DNA from: Candidatus Nitrosocaldus sp.
Lineage (GTDB): Archaea > Thermoproteota > Nitrososphaeria > Nitrososphaerales > Nitrosocaldaceae
Direction: 5' to 3'
Assembly (NCBI GenBank): GCA_025054855.1
Contig: JANWZS010000001.1
Coordinates: 66,583 to 130,582, forward strand
DNA length: 64,000 nt
Shown: positions 32,932 through 40,545 of the stretch, piece after piece
How the letters are laid out: each line of letters begins with the position of its first letter
Position numbering within the stretch: position 1 is the stretch's first letter
The notes under the pieces: model-generated
What the model was told of the DNA's origin: nothing
The model's database searches: none
The model's input: the letters and a program-made list of their open reading frames with translations, nothing else
Translations under genes and position numbers: made by a program

Positions 32932-33174
32932 CTACTCCCCCTGCCCTTCTATCACTATGAGCGTTACTGTTGAGCGAACCTTTGGTAGCCTCCTTATCTT
33001 CCATGTTATCGTATCCTTCAGTTCTTCCATGCTGTTCCCATCCACCTTCACAACTATATCATACACTCCGTATGTGCCCTTTACCTCCTTCACTCCCCTT
33101 ATCGACCTTATCTCCCTTATTATCTCATCCTCTGATCCTAGATCACAGTTTATCAGTACGTATGCTGATGGCAT
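32932..33174 (-). CDS. Stand-alone Lrp/AsnC RAM domain protein
   Basis: An 80-residue ligand-binding domain without DNA-binding part: AYVLINCDLGSEDEIIREIR, IRGVKEVKGTYGVYDIVVKV (the RAM 'G.YD..v.v' turn) and WKIRRLPKVRSTVTLIVIEG. It differs from the paralogues at 4428 and 38729 in its shorter N-terminus and the GTYGVYD loop, so it belongs to another subgroup. Likely an oligomeric amino-acid or metabolite sensor; partner unknown. Confidence 0.86.
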   Translation of the reverse strand: MPSAYVLINCDLGSEDEIIREIRSIRGVKEVKGTYGVYDIVVKVDGNSMEELKDTITWKIRRLPKVRSTVTLIVIEGQGE

Positions 33175-33281
33175 GGATTCTATTCAGGGCCTGTTATATT
33201 TAGTGGTTTACCCAGCGTGATGAGATTGTTATTATGCTACCATAATGCAATAAGTTTATCAACCATACACATACATCCAAT

Positions 33282-33668
33282 ATGATGGCTGGTAACAACA
33301 GATACAAAGATGTATGCGTGAGGATACTGATGCTCGATCCCAAGATTAGGTACGCTGGTATAATGAACAGGTTCGGCAAGACCCTGGCAGGGAGCCTGAG
33401 GAAAGACGTCAGGCCACTCTTCAGGCCTGAAGAGGCTAGGGATGAGTTCTTCCTCACCGCAGTGAGGGAGTCCATGCGGGAGAGGTTCTATGACTCCCTG
33501 GGCAGATGCAGGTTCACGCTGACAGTGCATGAGAAGGTCGATCTGGTATCCTTCCTACACGATGGATACATAGTGTACATAAGCCTGGATAAGGGTCTAG
33601 CGTATGGAGATGTGGAGAGGATAGTCAGGGAGGCAGATGTGCTACTCTCGAGTGGCTTGACGCAGTAG
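33282..33668 (+). CDS. Conserved thaumarchaeal-type hypothetical protein
   Basis: A 128-residue soluble protein. The segment MLDPKIRYAGIMNRFGKTLA followed by RKDVRPLFRPEEARDEFFLT resembles a small family common in Nitrososphaeria (DUF6659-like, from memory), with alternating strands (RCRFTLTVHEKVDLVSF, GYIVYISLDKGLAYGDVERI) and a terminal helix. A roadblock/profilin-like sensor fold is possible, but function is unknown. It is a single gene followed by a T-rich stretch (about 33677-33691) that may be its terminator. Confidence 0.72.
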   Translation: MMAGNNRYKDVCVRILMLDPKIRYAGIMNRFGKTLAGSLRKDVRPLFRPEEARDEFFLTAVRESMRERFYDSLGRCRFTLTVHEKVDLVSFLHDGYIVYISLDKGLAYGDVERIVREADVLLSSGLTQ

Positions 33669-33708
33669 CGTGATGATATATTTATTTTGTTGCGAGCTGA
33701 GGCTCTAA

Positions 33709-34299
33709 TTAATTGACCCTCTTCTCCCTTGCAAGCCTCTTGCGTAGCACTATGTAGGCAACTATAGCCGCTGCAGCAGCAAGTGATATGATCTCGAGGT
33801 TATCATCCACGAACGCTAGCATCTGCTCCCCCCACAGCATTATCAGTATGCCTTCAGCATAGAACCTTGCTCCCCTTCCGACTATGGATGCTACTATGAA
33901 CCCCTTCAGGCTCATCCTGAATACGCCAGATGCTATAGTGAAGGCCTTGTACGGGATAGGGGAGAAGGCTGCTATAAGTACAGCCCATACACCGTACTCC
34001 CTGAAGTAGTTCTCAGCCCTATCGAGCATACGCTCAGGGAATATCCTCCTCGCTATCCTCCTACCGCCCTTCAGACCTATGTAGTACCCTGCCACACCTC
34101 CAAGCACAGAGCCTATGGTTGCTATGGTAGCGTAGTAGAGTGCTAGGGCAGGGTTTGCAAGGGATAGTGCTATGAGCAGAACGTCTGGAGGCACAGGGAA
34201 TACTGAGGACTCGAGGAACGCAAGTATGAAGAGCCCAGCATCGCCTATGGGCATGAACACAGCCCTGGTCCACTCTAGCAGATCATCCACTATCCCCAA
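33709..34299 (-). CDS. VTT-domain (DedA/SNARE-associated) membrane protein
   Basis: A 196-residue membrane protein of the DedA/YqaA group. Signature helices and loops: LAFLESSVFPVPPDVLLIAL (family 'E.s.fPvP.d'), VLGGVAGYYIGLKGGRR, and AAFSPIPYKAFTIASGVF (the 'F.PiPyk..t..aG' motif). Relatives act as lipid scramblases or flippases. A TATA box (minus strand TTTTTATAAT, about 34326-34335) lies about 30 nt upstream of the ATG. Confidence 0.87.
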   Translation of the reverse strand: MGIVDDLLEWTRAVFMPIGDAGLFILAFLESSVFPVPPDVLLIALSLANPALALYYATIATIGSVLGGVAGYYIGLKGGRRIARRIFPERMLDRAENYFREYGVWAVLIAAFSPIPYKAFTIASGVFRMSLKGFIVASIVGRGARFYAEGILIMLWGEQMLAFVDDNLEIISLAAAAAIVAYIVLRKRLAREKRVN

Positions 34300-34434
34300 T
34301 CAAATCAGCGATCCTACCATATCGTATTATAAAAAGATTGGTCCTTCATATCTATTAACAAAACTGTGGTCATTGGTTATGGAGCGTGGTGGGATGCTAG
34401 TGCTCTACTATTACTACTACTACTGCTGCTACTA

Positions 34435-35160
34435 CTACTCCTCCTCCCTCCCTGTCCTGTACCTCCTGTATGCTAGCACTGCCAACATGCTCACTATAGA
34501 TGCTACCCCTCCCACCATGAACTCTGGCACAACCATGAATGGGTATACCCTAAAGTCATCCCCTGCAAGTGCAACCGGATCATTGTTCAGGAAGAATACG
34601 GCGACGAAGTACCACTCCCCCACCTCATCTATATGCACACCATCCCACCTTACAGAGAAGCACTGATCCATGCTGGAGAGCTCTGGAGGGCATTCTACTG
34701 GTTCTGTGGATGAGAGCTTTGCCAGTGCGTACATCTCGTACTGCGATGGGTCTGAACCAGGTGGCAGTATGTAGCAGACCATCTCTACCTCATTCCCAGG
34801 TAGGGGCACTGCAGCCCAGTCTATCCCTGCTATACAGTCCACATCCTCGTTGAGCATCAACGGGTCCACATTTGTGACCAGGGTACCATCCGTGTGGTAT
34901 GCCCTGACTGCTGCATCGTTCTCTAGTGCTTCAGGAGCATCGCCTCCACATATTATCGGGTTGTCTGGTGGGAATGGTGGATCTGTTATATCACATATCT
35001 CATCTAGGGGTTCAGGCTCGTCCTCGGATATTCCACCTCCACCAGACTCATCCCCAGGTGTTAGATGTCCAGTGCCACCATCACCTATAGCGTGTACTGT
35101 ACCAACCATACCTATTGCGAGCAGTAATACAAGCGCTATAATGATCCTGTACCATTCCAT
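34435..35160 (-). CDS. Secreted protein with PEF-type C-terminal sorting tail
   Basis: 241 residues. A signal peptide (YRIIIALVLLLAIGMVGTVH) is followed by a Gly/Glu/Asp/Pro-rich stretch and a Cys-containing extracellular domain (EICDITDPPF, DCIAGID, VCYILPPG, VECPPEL, DQCFSV; three likely disulfides). The tail VPEFMVGGVASIVSMLAVLA followed by RRYR has the plan of PEF/PEFG-CTERM signals handled by archaeosortases: motif, helix, basic cluster. I choose the ATG at 35160 because a TATA-like GTTTTATGG lies about 25 nt upstream. Function unknown; it is probably displayed at the cell surface. Confidence 0.7.
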   Translation of the reverse strand: MEWYRIIIALVLLLAIGMVGTVHAIGDGGTGHLTPGDESGGGGISEDEPEPLDEICDITDPPFPPDNPIICGGDAPEALENDAAVRAYHTDGTLVTNVDPLMLNEDVDCIAGIDWAAVPLPGNEVEMVCYILPPGSDPSQYEMYALAKLSSTEPVECPPELSSMDQCFSVRWDGVHIDEVGEWYFVAVFFLNNDPVALAGDDFRVYPFMVVPEFMVGGVASIVSMLAVLAYRRYRTGREEE

Positions 35161-35285
35161 ACCCCTAAGTCTTGAAAAATACCATAAAACAATTCCGTGA
35201 TCCAATACAAGTAATACACGATATATAACACGAGTTACATGGTTGAGTACAATGACTAATAAGTGGGTTAGGGTAGAGCACTGCT

Positions 35286-36692
35286 ATGCGCCTTGCTGAT
35301 GCAGATACTCTGAGTGCCGTTGTGGATGCATCCCCTGCAGAGTATACAGAGGTGAGGTACCACGCAAGGGTACTCAACGAGGTGAGGGTCGTGAATGGTA
35401 GGGTTGAGAGGGCCAGATCTGTCACAAAGTCTGGAGCAGGGATAAGGGTGCTAATGGATGGCAGATGGGGGTTCAGCAGCACAGGCGTGACCTCAAGGGG
35501 TGCACTACTCAAGGCACTAGATGAGGCGTTGAGGTGCGCAAGGGCAAGGGGGGGCGATAGGCGTGTTAAGGGCCTTGCCGAGGCCAGGGTTGCGAGGGGG
35601 CTGTTCATGCCAGAGGTCAATGGGAGGCTTGAGGATCACAGCATAGAGGAGAAGGTCAGGGTTGCCATCGAGGCTGAGAGGGAGGCTAGGGCACATCCGA
35701 GCGGGGAGGTTAGGTCTGCATCATCACTGTACAGGGAGACCATGGATGCTAAGATCATAGTCAATAGTGATGGTGCGAGTGCAGAACTGCACGACTCCAA
35801 GCCTGAGATCGTGGTCAGTGCAATAGCAGGTAAGGGTAGCAGGAGGATAAGTGCCAGTGAGGGCTCATGCGTGACCGGGGGATGGGATGACCTCTTCAGG
35901 GATAGGGATCATACGGCGATCGCAAGGGAGGCATCGGACAAGGCGGTCAGACTCCTTGGCGCAGGGCAACCGAAGGGGGAGCGCACTACCGTTATACTCG
36001 ACCCTGCCATGGTAGGGCTGCTCTCGCACGAGGCCATAGGGCATCTCGTGGAGGCTGACTTTGTGCTCTCTGGCTCTATAGCAAGGGACCTACTAGGCAA
36101 GGAGGTTGCAAGCGAGTTGGTGACGCTGGTGGATAGTGGGGCATCCAACATAGTGCCATATGCTGCCGGCACCATACTTGTGGATGATGAGGGTGTCATG
36201 GCCAGGACTGTAAGGATAATAGATAGAGGTATACTGAATTCGTACCTTCACGATAGGGAGAGTGCATACATATTCGGTGTAGAGCCTACTGGGAACGCTA
36301 GGGCATTCGAGTACGATGATGAGCCATTGATAAGGATGAGGAATACATACATAGAGCCTGGGGATTACAGCCTAGATGAGATGGTCAAGGAGGTTGGACA
36401 TGGCTACATGCTCAAGGGTGCAAGGAACGGGCAGGCCGATGCCAATGGGGAGTTCATGTTCGGGGCTGAGGAGGCATACCTCATAGAGCATGGGGAGGTT
36501 AGGCAGGTATTCAGGAGCGTGAGCATATCAGGCATAACCATGGATGTGCTCAAGAGCATCGATGCTGTGAGCAGTAGCAGGGACTTTAGATACGATATAG
36601 GTACTGGGTACTGTGGCAAGTATCAGCCGATGAAGGTGGATGGTGGAGGCTCATACGTGAGGTGCACTGCCATAGTCGGTGGTGTGCAGTGA
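35286..36692 (+). CDS. tldD: TldD metalloprotease subunit
   Basis: Catalytic subunit of the TldD/TldE protease that degrades unfolded or small peptides. The zinc motif HEAIGH (His248, Glu249, His253; HExxxH form) is in LLSHEAIGHLVEADFVLSG. Other family marks: SGAGIRVLMDGRWGFSST and GVEPTGNARAFEYDDEPLIR. At 468 residues it is normal. It overlaps tldE by the GTGA arrangement, so both should be translated together. Confidence 0.93.
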   Translation: MRLADADTLSAVVDASPAEYTEVRYHARVLNEVRVVNGRVERARSVTKSGAGIRVLMDGRWGFSSTGVTSRGALLKALDEALRCARARGGDRRVKGLAEARVARGLFMPEVNGRLEDHSIEEKVRVAIEAEREARAHPSGEVRSASSLYRETMDAKIIVNSDGASAELHDSKPEIVVSAIAGKGSRRISASEGSCVTGGWDDLFRDRDHTAIAREASDKAVRLLGAGQPKGERTTVILDPAMVGLLSHEAIGHLVEADFVLSGSIARDLLGKEVASELVTLVDSGASNIVPYAAGTILVDDEGVMARTVRIIDRGILNSYLHDRESAYIFGVEPTGNARAFEYDDEPLIRMRNTYIEPGDYSLDEMVKEVGHGYMLKGARNGQADANGEFMFGAEEAYLIEHGEVRQVFRSVSISGITMDVLKSIDAVSSSRDFRYDIGTGYCGKYQPMKVDGGGSYVRCTAIVGGVQ

Positions 36693-38080
36693 GCAGTGAT
36701 ATGAACATGGCTAATAAGGGTGATGGGGCCAAGGGTAATGGCCATGGGCATCTGCTCGATGCGTGCTCTAAGGCCATCAGGGAGGCGTTGAGATTGGGTG
36801 CCAGTGGTGCTGAGGCATATGCAAGCAGGAACAGGCAGATCACAGCATATATGGAGAGCAATGCACTGAAGCATGTCAAGGTCGGTGAGCCCATAGGTAT
36901 AGGGGTGAGGGTTGTGGTGGATGGTGCATCTGGCTTCGCATCCATAAACTCCATAGATGATGTGAGCATAGAGAGTGTTGTGGATGGTGCGTTGAGCATG
37001 GCAAGGGCATGCCCTAGGGATAGGCATAACAGGCTCCCCGAGCCCAAGGGTAGGGCTCCAGCACTCAACATATACGATGAAGGGGTTGAGGGCATGACTG
37101 TAGAGGATGTTGCTATGTACGCACGTAGCATGCTCAGGTATGCGGTTGAAGATGATGCTCGAGTCACTGTAGATAGCGGGCTCTTCGACTCATCATCTAT
37201 AGAGCATGCTGTATGCAACACCAACGGCATAGAGGCGTATGAGAGGATTAGCATAATCACGTGGAGCATAATGGGCATGGCTAGGGATGGTAGCATGGTA
37301 TCGAACTTCGATGTCCAGATGGGCTCAAGCCACCATATCAAGGGTATAGATGTTGTGACCACTGCTAGGGAGTTTGCCAGGAGCGTCCTAGGCTCGCTGA
37401 ACAGCAGGAAGGGGGAGAGCTTCAAGGGCACCATGATAATCACGCCTAATGCGTTCCTCGAGCTGGTCAAGGAGCCCGTAGCATTTGCCATAAACGCATT
37501 CAATGTGCAGAGGAGGGCTAGCAGGTTCGCTAGGATGCTGGGCAAGAGGGTCGCATCAGATCTCGTAACCATAATAGATGATGCGACTTACGCAGAGGGT
37601 ACTGGTGCCAGCAGCTTCGATAGGGAGGGTGTTGCCCACAGGAGGAGCGTTATAGTGGATAAGGGTGTGCTCAGGGGCTTCATACACAACACCTACACAG
37701 CAAGCAGGGCTGGTGTAGAGAGCACTGGTAACGCATCAGGGGGCATAGCATCCCCACCCTCCATAGATACAACTAACATGGTGGTGGAGGCAGGTGAGAT
37801 GAGTTATGGGGAGATATGCAGGGAGGTCAGGCGTGGCGTGATAATAAACAGGTTCTCTGGCAATGTGAGTGCTGTGGATGGTGCATTCTCTGGGGTAGTG
37901 AAGGGAGGGCACATGATAGTGGATGGGGAGATAGCATATCCCGTGAGGGAGGTTATGGTCGCAGGGAACATATACGATGCATTGAGGAGCGTATCGATGG
38001 TATCTAAGGAGAGGAGGCTCGTCATGGATTCGTTGATACCATGGATAGCAGTAGAGGGTGTATCGTTCACCGCTGGCTGA
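36689..38080 (+). CDS. tldE: TldE/PmbA protease subunit
   Basis: Non-catalytic (by motif) partner of TldD. It lacks the HExxxH motif, and has the family pattern GASGAEAYASRNRQITAYME near the N-terminus, PIGIGVRVVVDGASGFASIN, DRHNRLPEPKGR, and the C-terminal GRASRAGVESTGNASGG-type loop (ASRAGVESTGNASGGIASPP). About 463 residues. A GTG at 36689 overlaps the tldD stop (GTGA); ATG at 36701 and 36707 are alternatives. Together the pair forms the expected heterodimer. Confidence 0.92.
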   Translation: MSSDMNMANKGDGAKGNGHGHLLDACSKAIREALRLGASGAEAYASRNRQITAYMESNALKHVKVGEPIGIGVRVVVDGASGFASINSIDDVSIESVVDGALSMARACPRDRHNRLPEPKGRAPALNIYDEGVEGMTVEDVAMYARSMLRYAVEDDARVTVDSGLFDSSSIEHAVCNTNGIEAYERISIITWSIMGMARDGSMVSNFDVQMGSSHHIKGIDVVTTAREFARSVLGSLNSRKGESFKGTMIITPNAFLELVKEPVAFAINAFNVQRRASRFARMLGKRVASDLVTIIDDATYAEGTGASSFDREGVAHRRSVIVDKGVLRGFIHNTYTASRAGVESTGNASGGIASPPSIDTTNMVVEAGEMSYGEICREVRRGVIINRFSGNVSAVDGAFSGVVKGGHMIVDGEIAYPVREVMVAGNIYDALRSVSMVSKERRLVMDSLIPWIAVEGVSFTAG

Positions 38081-38135
38081 TACATGCATACAATGCCAAG
38101 CAAGCCACGGCAACGAAACGAATTAGTGCGCTTCG

Positions 38136-38642
38136 TTAAGCTGTTGGCTTCTTGACCACTATCACGCCCTGCATCCATGGGTGTGGTATGCAGTGGTATG
38201 GATACTCCCCTGGCTCAACGAATATGAACGACCAACTGCTACCAGGCATCAGATAGCCATTCGGTGGCAACTCATCCCAGTGCTCCTCTGCCGTAGAGTC
38301 GAATGCCCCACTGTAATGGTCGTGGTAGTGAGTATCCGATGTGACCGTATGTGCGGTTATATCCTCGTTTATCCACACTACCTTGTTGTCTATGCCTATG
38401 TTAACCGTAACCCTCTTCGGTACATAGTTATCCTTCTGGTTAGGGTCGAACGCACCGTTGACTATCCTTATCTCAGTCGTCCGTGGAGGGTTGATCCACT
38501 CCGCAGGGAATGTGGGCCTCTTATTTATCTCTGGCAGGTATGAGAAGAGGTAGTAGGATATGGCTACACCTATCATCAGCACGAACGCTATTGCACCTAT
38601 AACGAACGGACTCTTCTCCTTCATCACTGTACCCATGCTCAT
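38136..38642 (-). CDS. Membrane-anchored cupredoxin (type 1 copper)
   Basis: Blue-copper electron carrier of about 168 residues. A signal anchor (FVIGAIAFVLMIGVAISYYL) precedes the cupredoxin fold. The copper ligands are visible: His in ITAHTVTSD and Cys-x2-His-x3-Met in PYHCIPHPWMQG. The copper site favours a high-potential carrier of plastocyanin type. Ammonia-oxidising Thaumarchaeota rely on such copper proteins in place of c-type cytochromes, and a cytochrome b/Rieske pair lies 2 kb away. Start: ATG at 38642 behind a GAGGTG stretch; GTG 38654 and ATG 38636 are alternatives. TATA (minus CTTTATAAGT) at 38674-38683. Confidence 0.9.
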   Translation of the reverse strand: MSMGTVMKEKSPFVIGAIAFVLMIGVAISYYLFSYLPEINKRPTFPAEWINPPRTTEIRIVNGAFDPNQKDNYVPKRVTVNIGIDNKVVWINEDITAHTVTSDTHYHDHYSGAFDSTAEEHWDELPPNGYLMPGSSWSFIFVEPGEYPYHCIPHPWMQGVIVVKKPTA

Positions 38643-38728
38643 GCACCACCTCACCTCTACACTTCTTTACCACACTTATAAAGGTTAGTAGACATTACTG
38701 CTTTTATCGGCAGCAGGGGAATGGAGGT

Positions 38729-38962
38729 ATGCGTGCGTACATAGAGATCGACCTCGAGCCCGGGAGGGATGTGATAGCATCTGCAAGCATAATAAGGCAG
38801 ATAGATGGTGTCAGGGAGGCGCATGCTGTATCTGAGCACTGTGATATACTTGCCATAGTGGAGGCTAGGGACTTTAAGGGTATCTACAACATAGTGATGA
38901 GGAAGATACAGATAATCAAGGGTGTGAGCGATACAAGGATACTTCCATGCATAGATACGTGA
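38729..38962 (+). CDS. Stand-alone Lrp/AsnC RAM domain protein
   Basis: A 77-residue RAM domain (AYIEIDLEPGRDVIASASII, DGVREAHAVSEHCDILAIVE, IIKGVSDTRILPC), paralogous to the protein at 4428 (the two share the spacing of EA.AV..H.DI and the KG....T..L motif). No HTH. A TATA-like GCTTTTATCG lies about 25 nt upstream, and GGAGGT abuts the ATG, too close to act as SD. Likely binds a small effector; partner unknown. Confidence 0.86.
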   Translation: MRAYIEIDLEPGRDVIASASIIRQIDGVREAHAVSEHCDILAIVEARDFKGIYNIVMRKIQIIKGVSDTRILPCIDT

Positions 38963-38975
38963 TTAAAAAATAAAG
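38963..38975 (-). terminator. T-rich terminator of the frameshifted secreted-protein gene
   Basis: On the minus strand TTTATTTTTTAAT follows the end of the gene at 39023 by about 48 nt, the expected form of an archaeal T-tract terminator. Confidence 0.45.
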
Positions 38976-38997
38976 GGTTGTATTTGCGTGGTTGGTC

Positions 38998-39037
38998 CTG
39001 CCCTATTCTATCCTGCCCTATTCTATCCTGCCCTACT
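38998..39037. repeat. Short tandem repeat CTGCCCTATTCTATC
   Basis: A unit of 15 nt, CTGCCCTATTCTATC, is repeated about two and a half times (38998-39037), ending in CTGCCCTACTC. It straddles the 3' end of the frameshifted gene, so the last codons of that gene are encoded within the repeat. Confidence 0.7.
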
Positions 39038-40311
39038 CCTATGCCTTATGGCAAGGAATGCCCCTAACCCTGCCATGCCCATGAGCGGCAGTACGTAGTA
39101 CATCTCATCGCCTCTGGTAGTTGCTGGGGCTGGTGTATCACTGCTAGCACTCTTCTTACCCATACCAGCATCCTGCGCATGTACTTTACCATGTACATTG
39201 GGGTCTATGGCATACTCAACCTCAACCATCCTAACCGTTATCTGATCCAGGTCCTTCTTGCTCAGGTTGTACTTGGCAGCAAGGAATGACTTGACCACAT
39301 CCTCAACCGCAACCACCTCGCTTGGCTCATCCCTGACCTTTATGTCCAGGGTCTTGCCCATCAATGGCCTCAACTTCCTTACCAGTTCCTCATTCCCTGG
39401 TTGCGTTGGTGTTGATTGAACCTGCCTAACATCTATGGTGAATATTATCTTGTCCCAGTGGAGTGATCCCTGCATTGGCTTGCACTTCACATCCATCTTG
39501 TAGGCCAGTGCTGCAACCACCTGTGCCCTGTCCACAGCCTTGACCTCTAGCGTGTTGAGCCCTGGCTGGAGGTATGCTGATACATCGTACGTATGCACGT
39601 TACCCCACCCTGCTGGTGCAGGCTCGCTTGCCACAGAGTTGCCATTTATCTTCAGATCCATCCACTGATCATCAGCATTTATGGTGAGTGTAGCACTGTA
39701 CGAGTTCCCTGAAGGTAGAAGGAAGTACCTTGTGAACGTGTATGGGTTGTTGGTATCCATACCGCTACTCGACCATATAGGCTTTACACCTGCAACCCCG
39801 AGATCATTGCTGTTTATTGGTGCTGGCCATGGGAATGTGATGAACACTATCACCTCTATCGACGAATGTTGATGTATCGCTAACTACAGTTAGGCATGAA
39901 TTCGTGGGTTCTGGTGCTGGTGGTTTCTGCTTGTCGCATTTTACAGCGAACTTCCACTCTGCAACAACCTTTCTATTCGCATCATGGAGCGCTAGAACCC
40001 ACGTGCCCGCTGGTTCTGTTGTGGATAGCGGTATGCTTACAGTAGCACTACCAGATGCATCGATATTCACTGTAGGTTAGTGTTGTGTTATCTGGCTTGG
40101 TAACAACCAGCGTATATGCTGTGTTTGGATTACCCGATATGGTGACTACGACCTTTTGATCTACGTCACATGTATAAACTTTCTTATCTGTACCCATTTT
40201 TACGGGTCTATTCTCTGGTCTCTGCTGATCTACCTCTATAGTCTGGGCATTAATTGCTAATATGGGTAATAAGAGTAAACTTATGACCCATATTATATGT
40301 ATTTTCTGCAC
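39023..40311 (-). pseudogene. Frameshifted secreted protein (two frameshifts)
   Basis: Read across three frames, this is one exported protein of about 425 residues. It has a signal peptide (HIIWVISLLLLPILAINA) and an Ig-like domain (KKVYTCDVDQKVVVTISGNP, TAYTLVVTKPD). Next is DASGSATVSIPLSTTEPAGT, then a beta-sandwich domain (YSATLTINADDQWMDLKING, YDVSAYLQPGLNTLEVKAVD). The C-terminal helix (YYVLPLMGMAGLGAFLAIRH) is an anchor. The first break (about 40066-40075) is explained by loss of a GT from AGTGTG; the second (about 39850-39870) by a single-base change. Either a recent pseudogene or assembly errors. Start is GTG at 40311, about 25 nt from a TATA-like TTATATAAAC (40334-40343). Family not recognised. 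Confidence 0.7.
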
Positions 40312-40403
40312 TACTCCTATCTTAGGAAGGAATTATATAAACATTACTATAAATGGTAATTCAGTATGTTAAGATGGTTAATAAGTAAATTATTCAGTCT
40401 ATA

Positions 40404-40517
40404 ATGCTAGAATATGCAATTGATGATGGTCATTCACCTAAAAATGGTACTAACATGGATTATGTTGGTGCATGGCTCATGTTGGTAACTATGATCGTGG
40501 TTATAGTATTGCTGTAA
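40404..40517 (+). CDS. Small single-span membrane protein, 37 residues
   Basis: Frame MLEYAIDDGHSPKNGTNMDY then VGAWLMLVTMIVVIVLL, one transmembrane helix at the very C-terminus. It lies between the frameshifted secreted-protein gene and the end of cytochrome b (convergent with the latter). A TATA-like TTAATAAGT sits about 20-25 nt upstream. Small single-span subunits accompany respiratory complexes, so it might belong to the bc-type complex, but this is inference. Codon evidence is limited by length. Confidence 0.42.
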   Translation: MLEYAIDDGHSPKNGTNMDYVGAWLMLVTMIVVIVLL

Positions 40518-40545
40518 TGTGGCTGGATGGGATGACAGATGACCA

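Noticed and set aside
36586-37572. Minus-strand 328-residue open frame
   Set aside because: Antisense to tldE; Ser/Leu/Thr-rich composition reflects the complement of the tldE codons.
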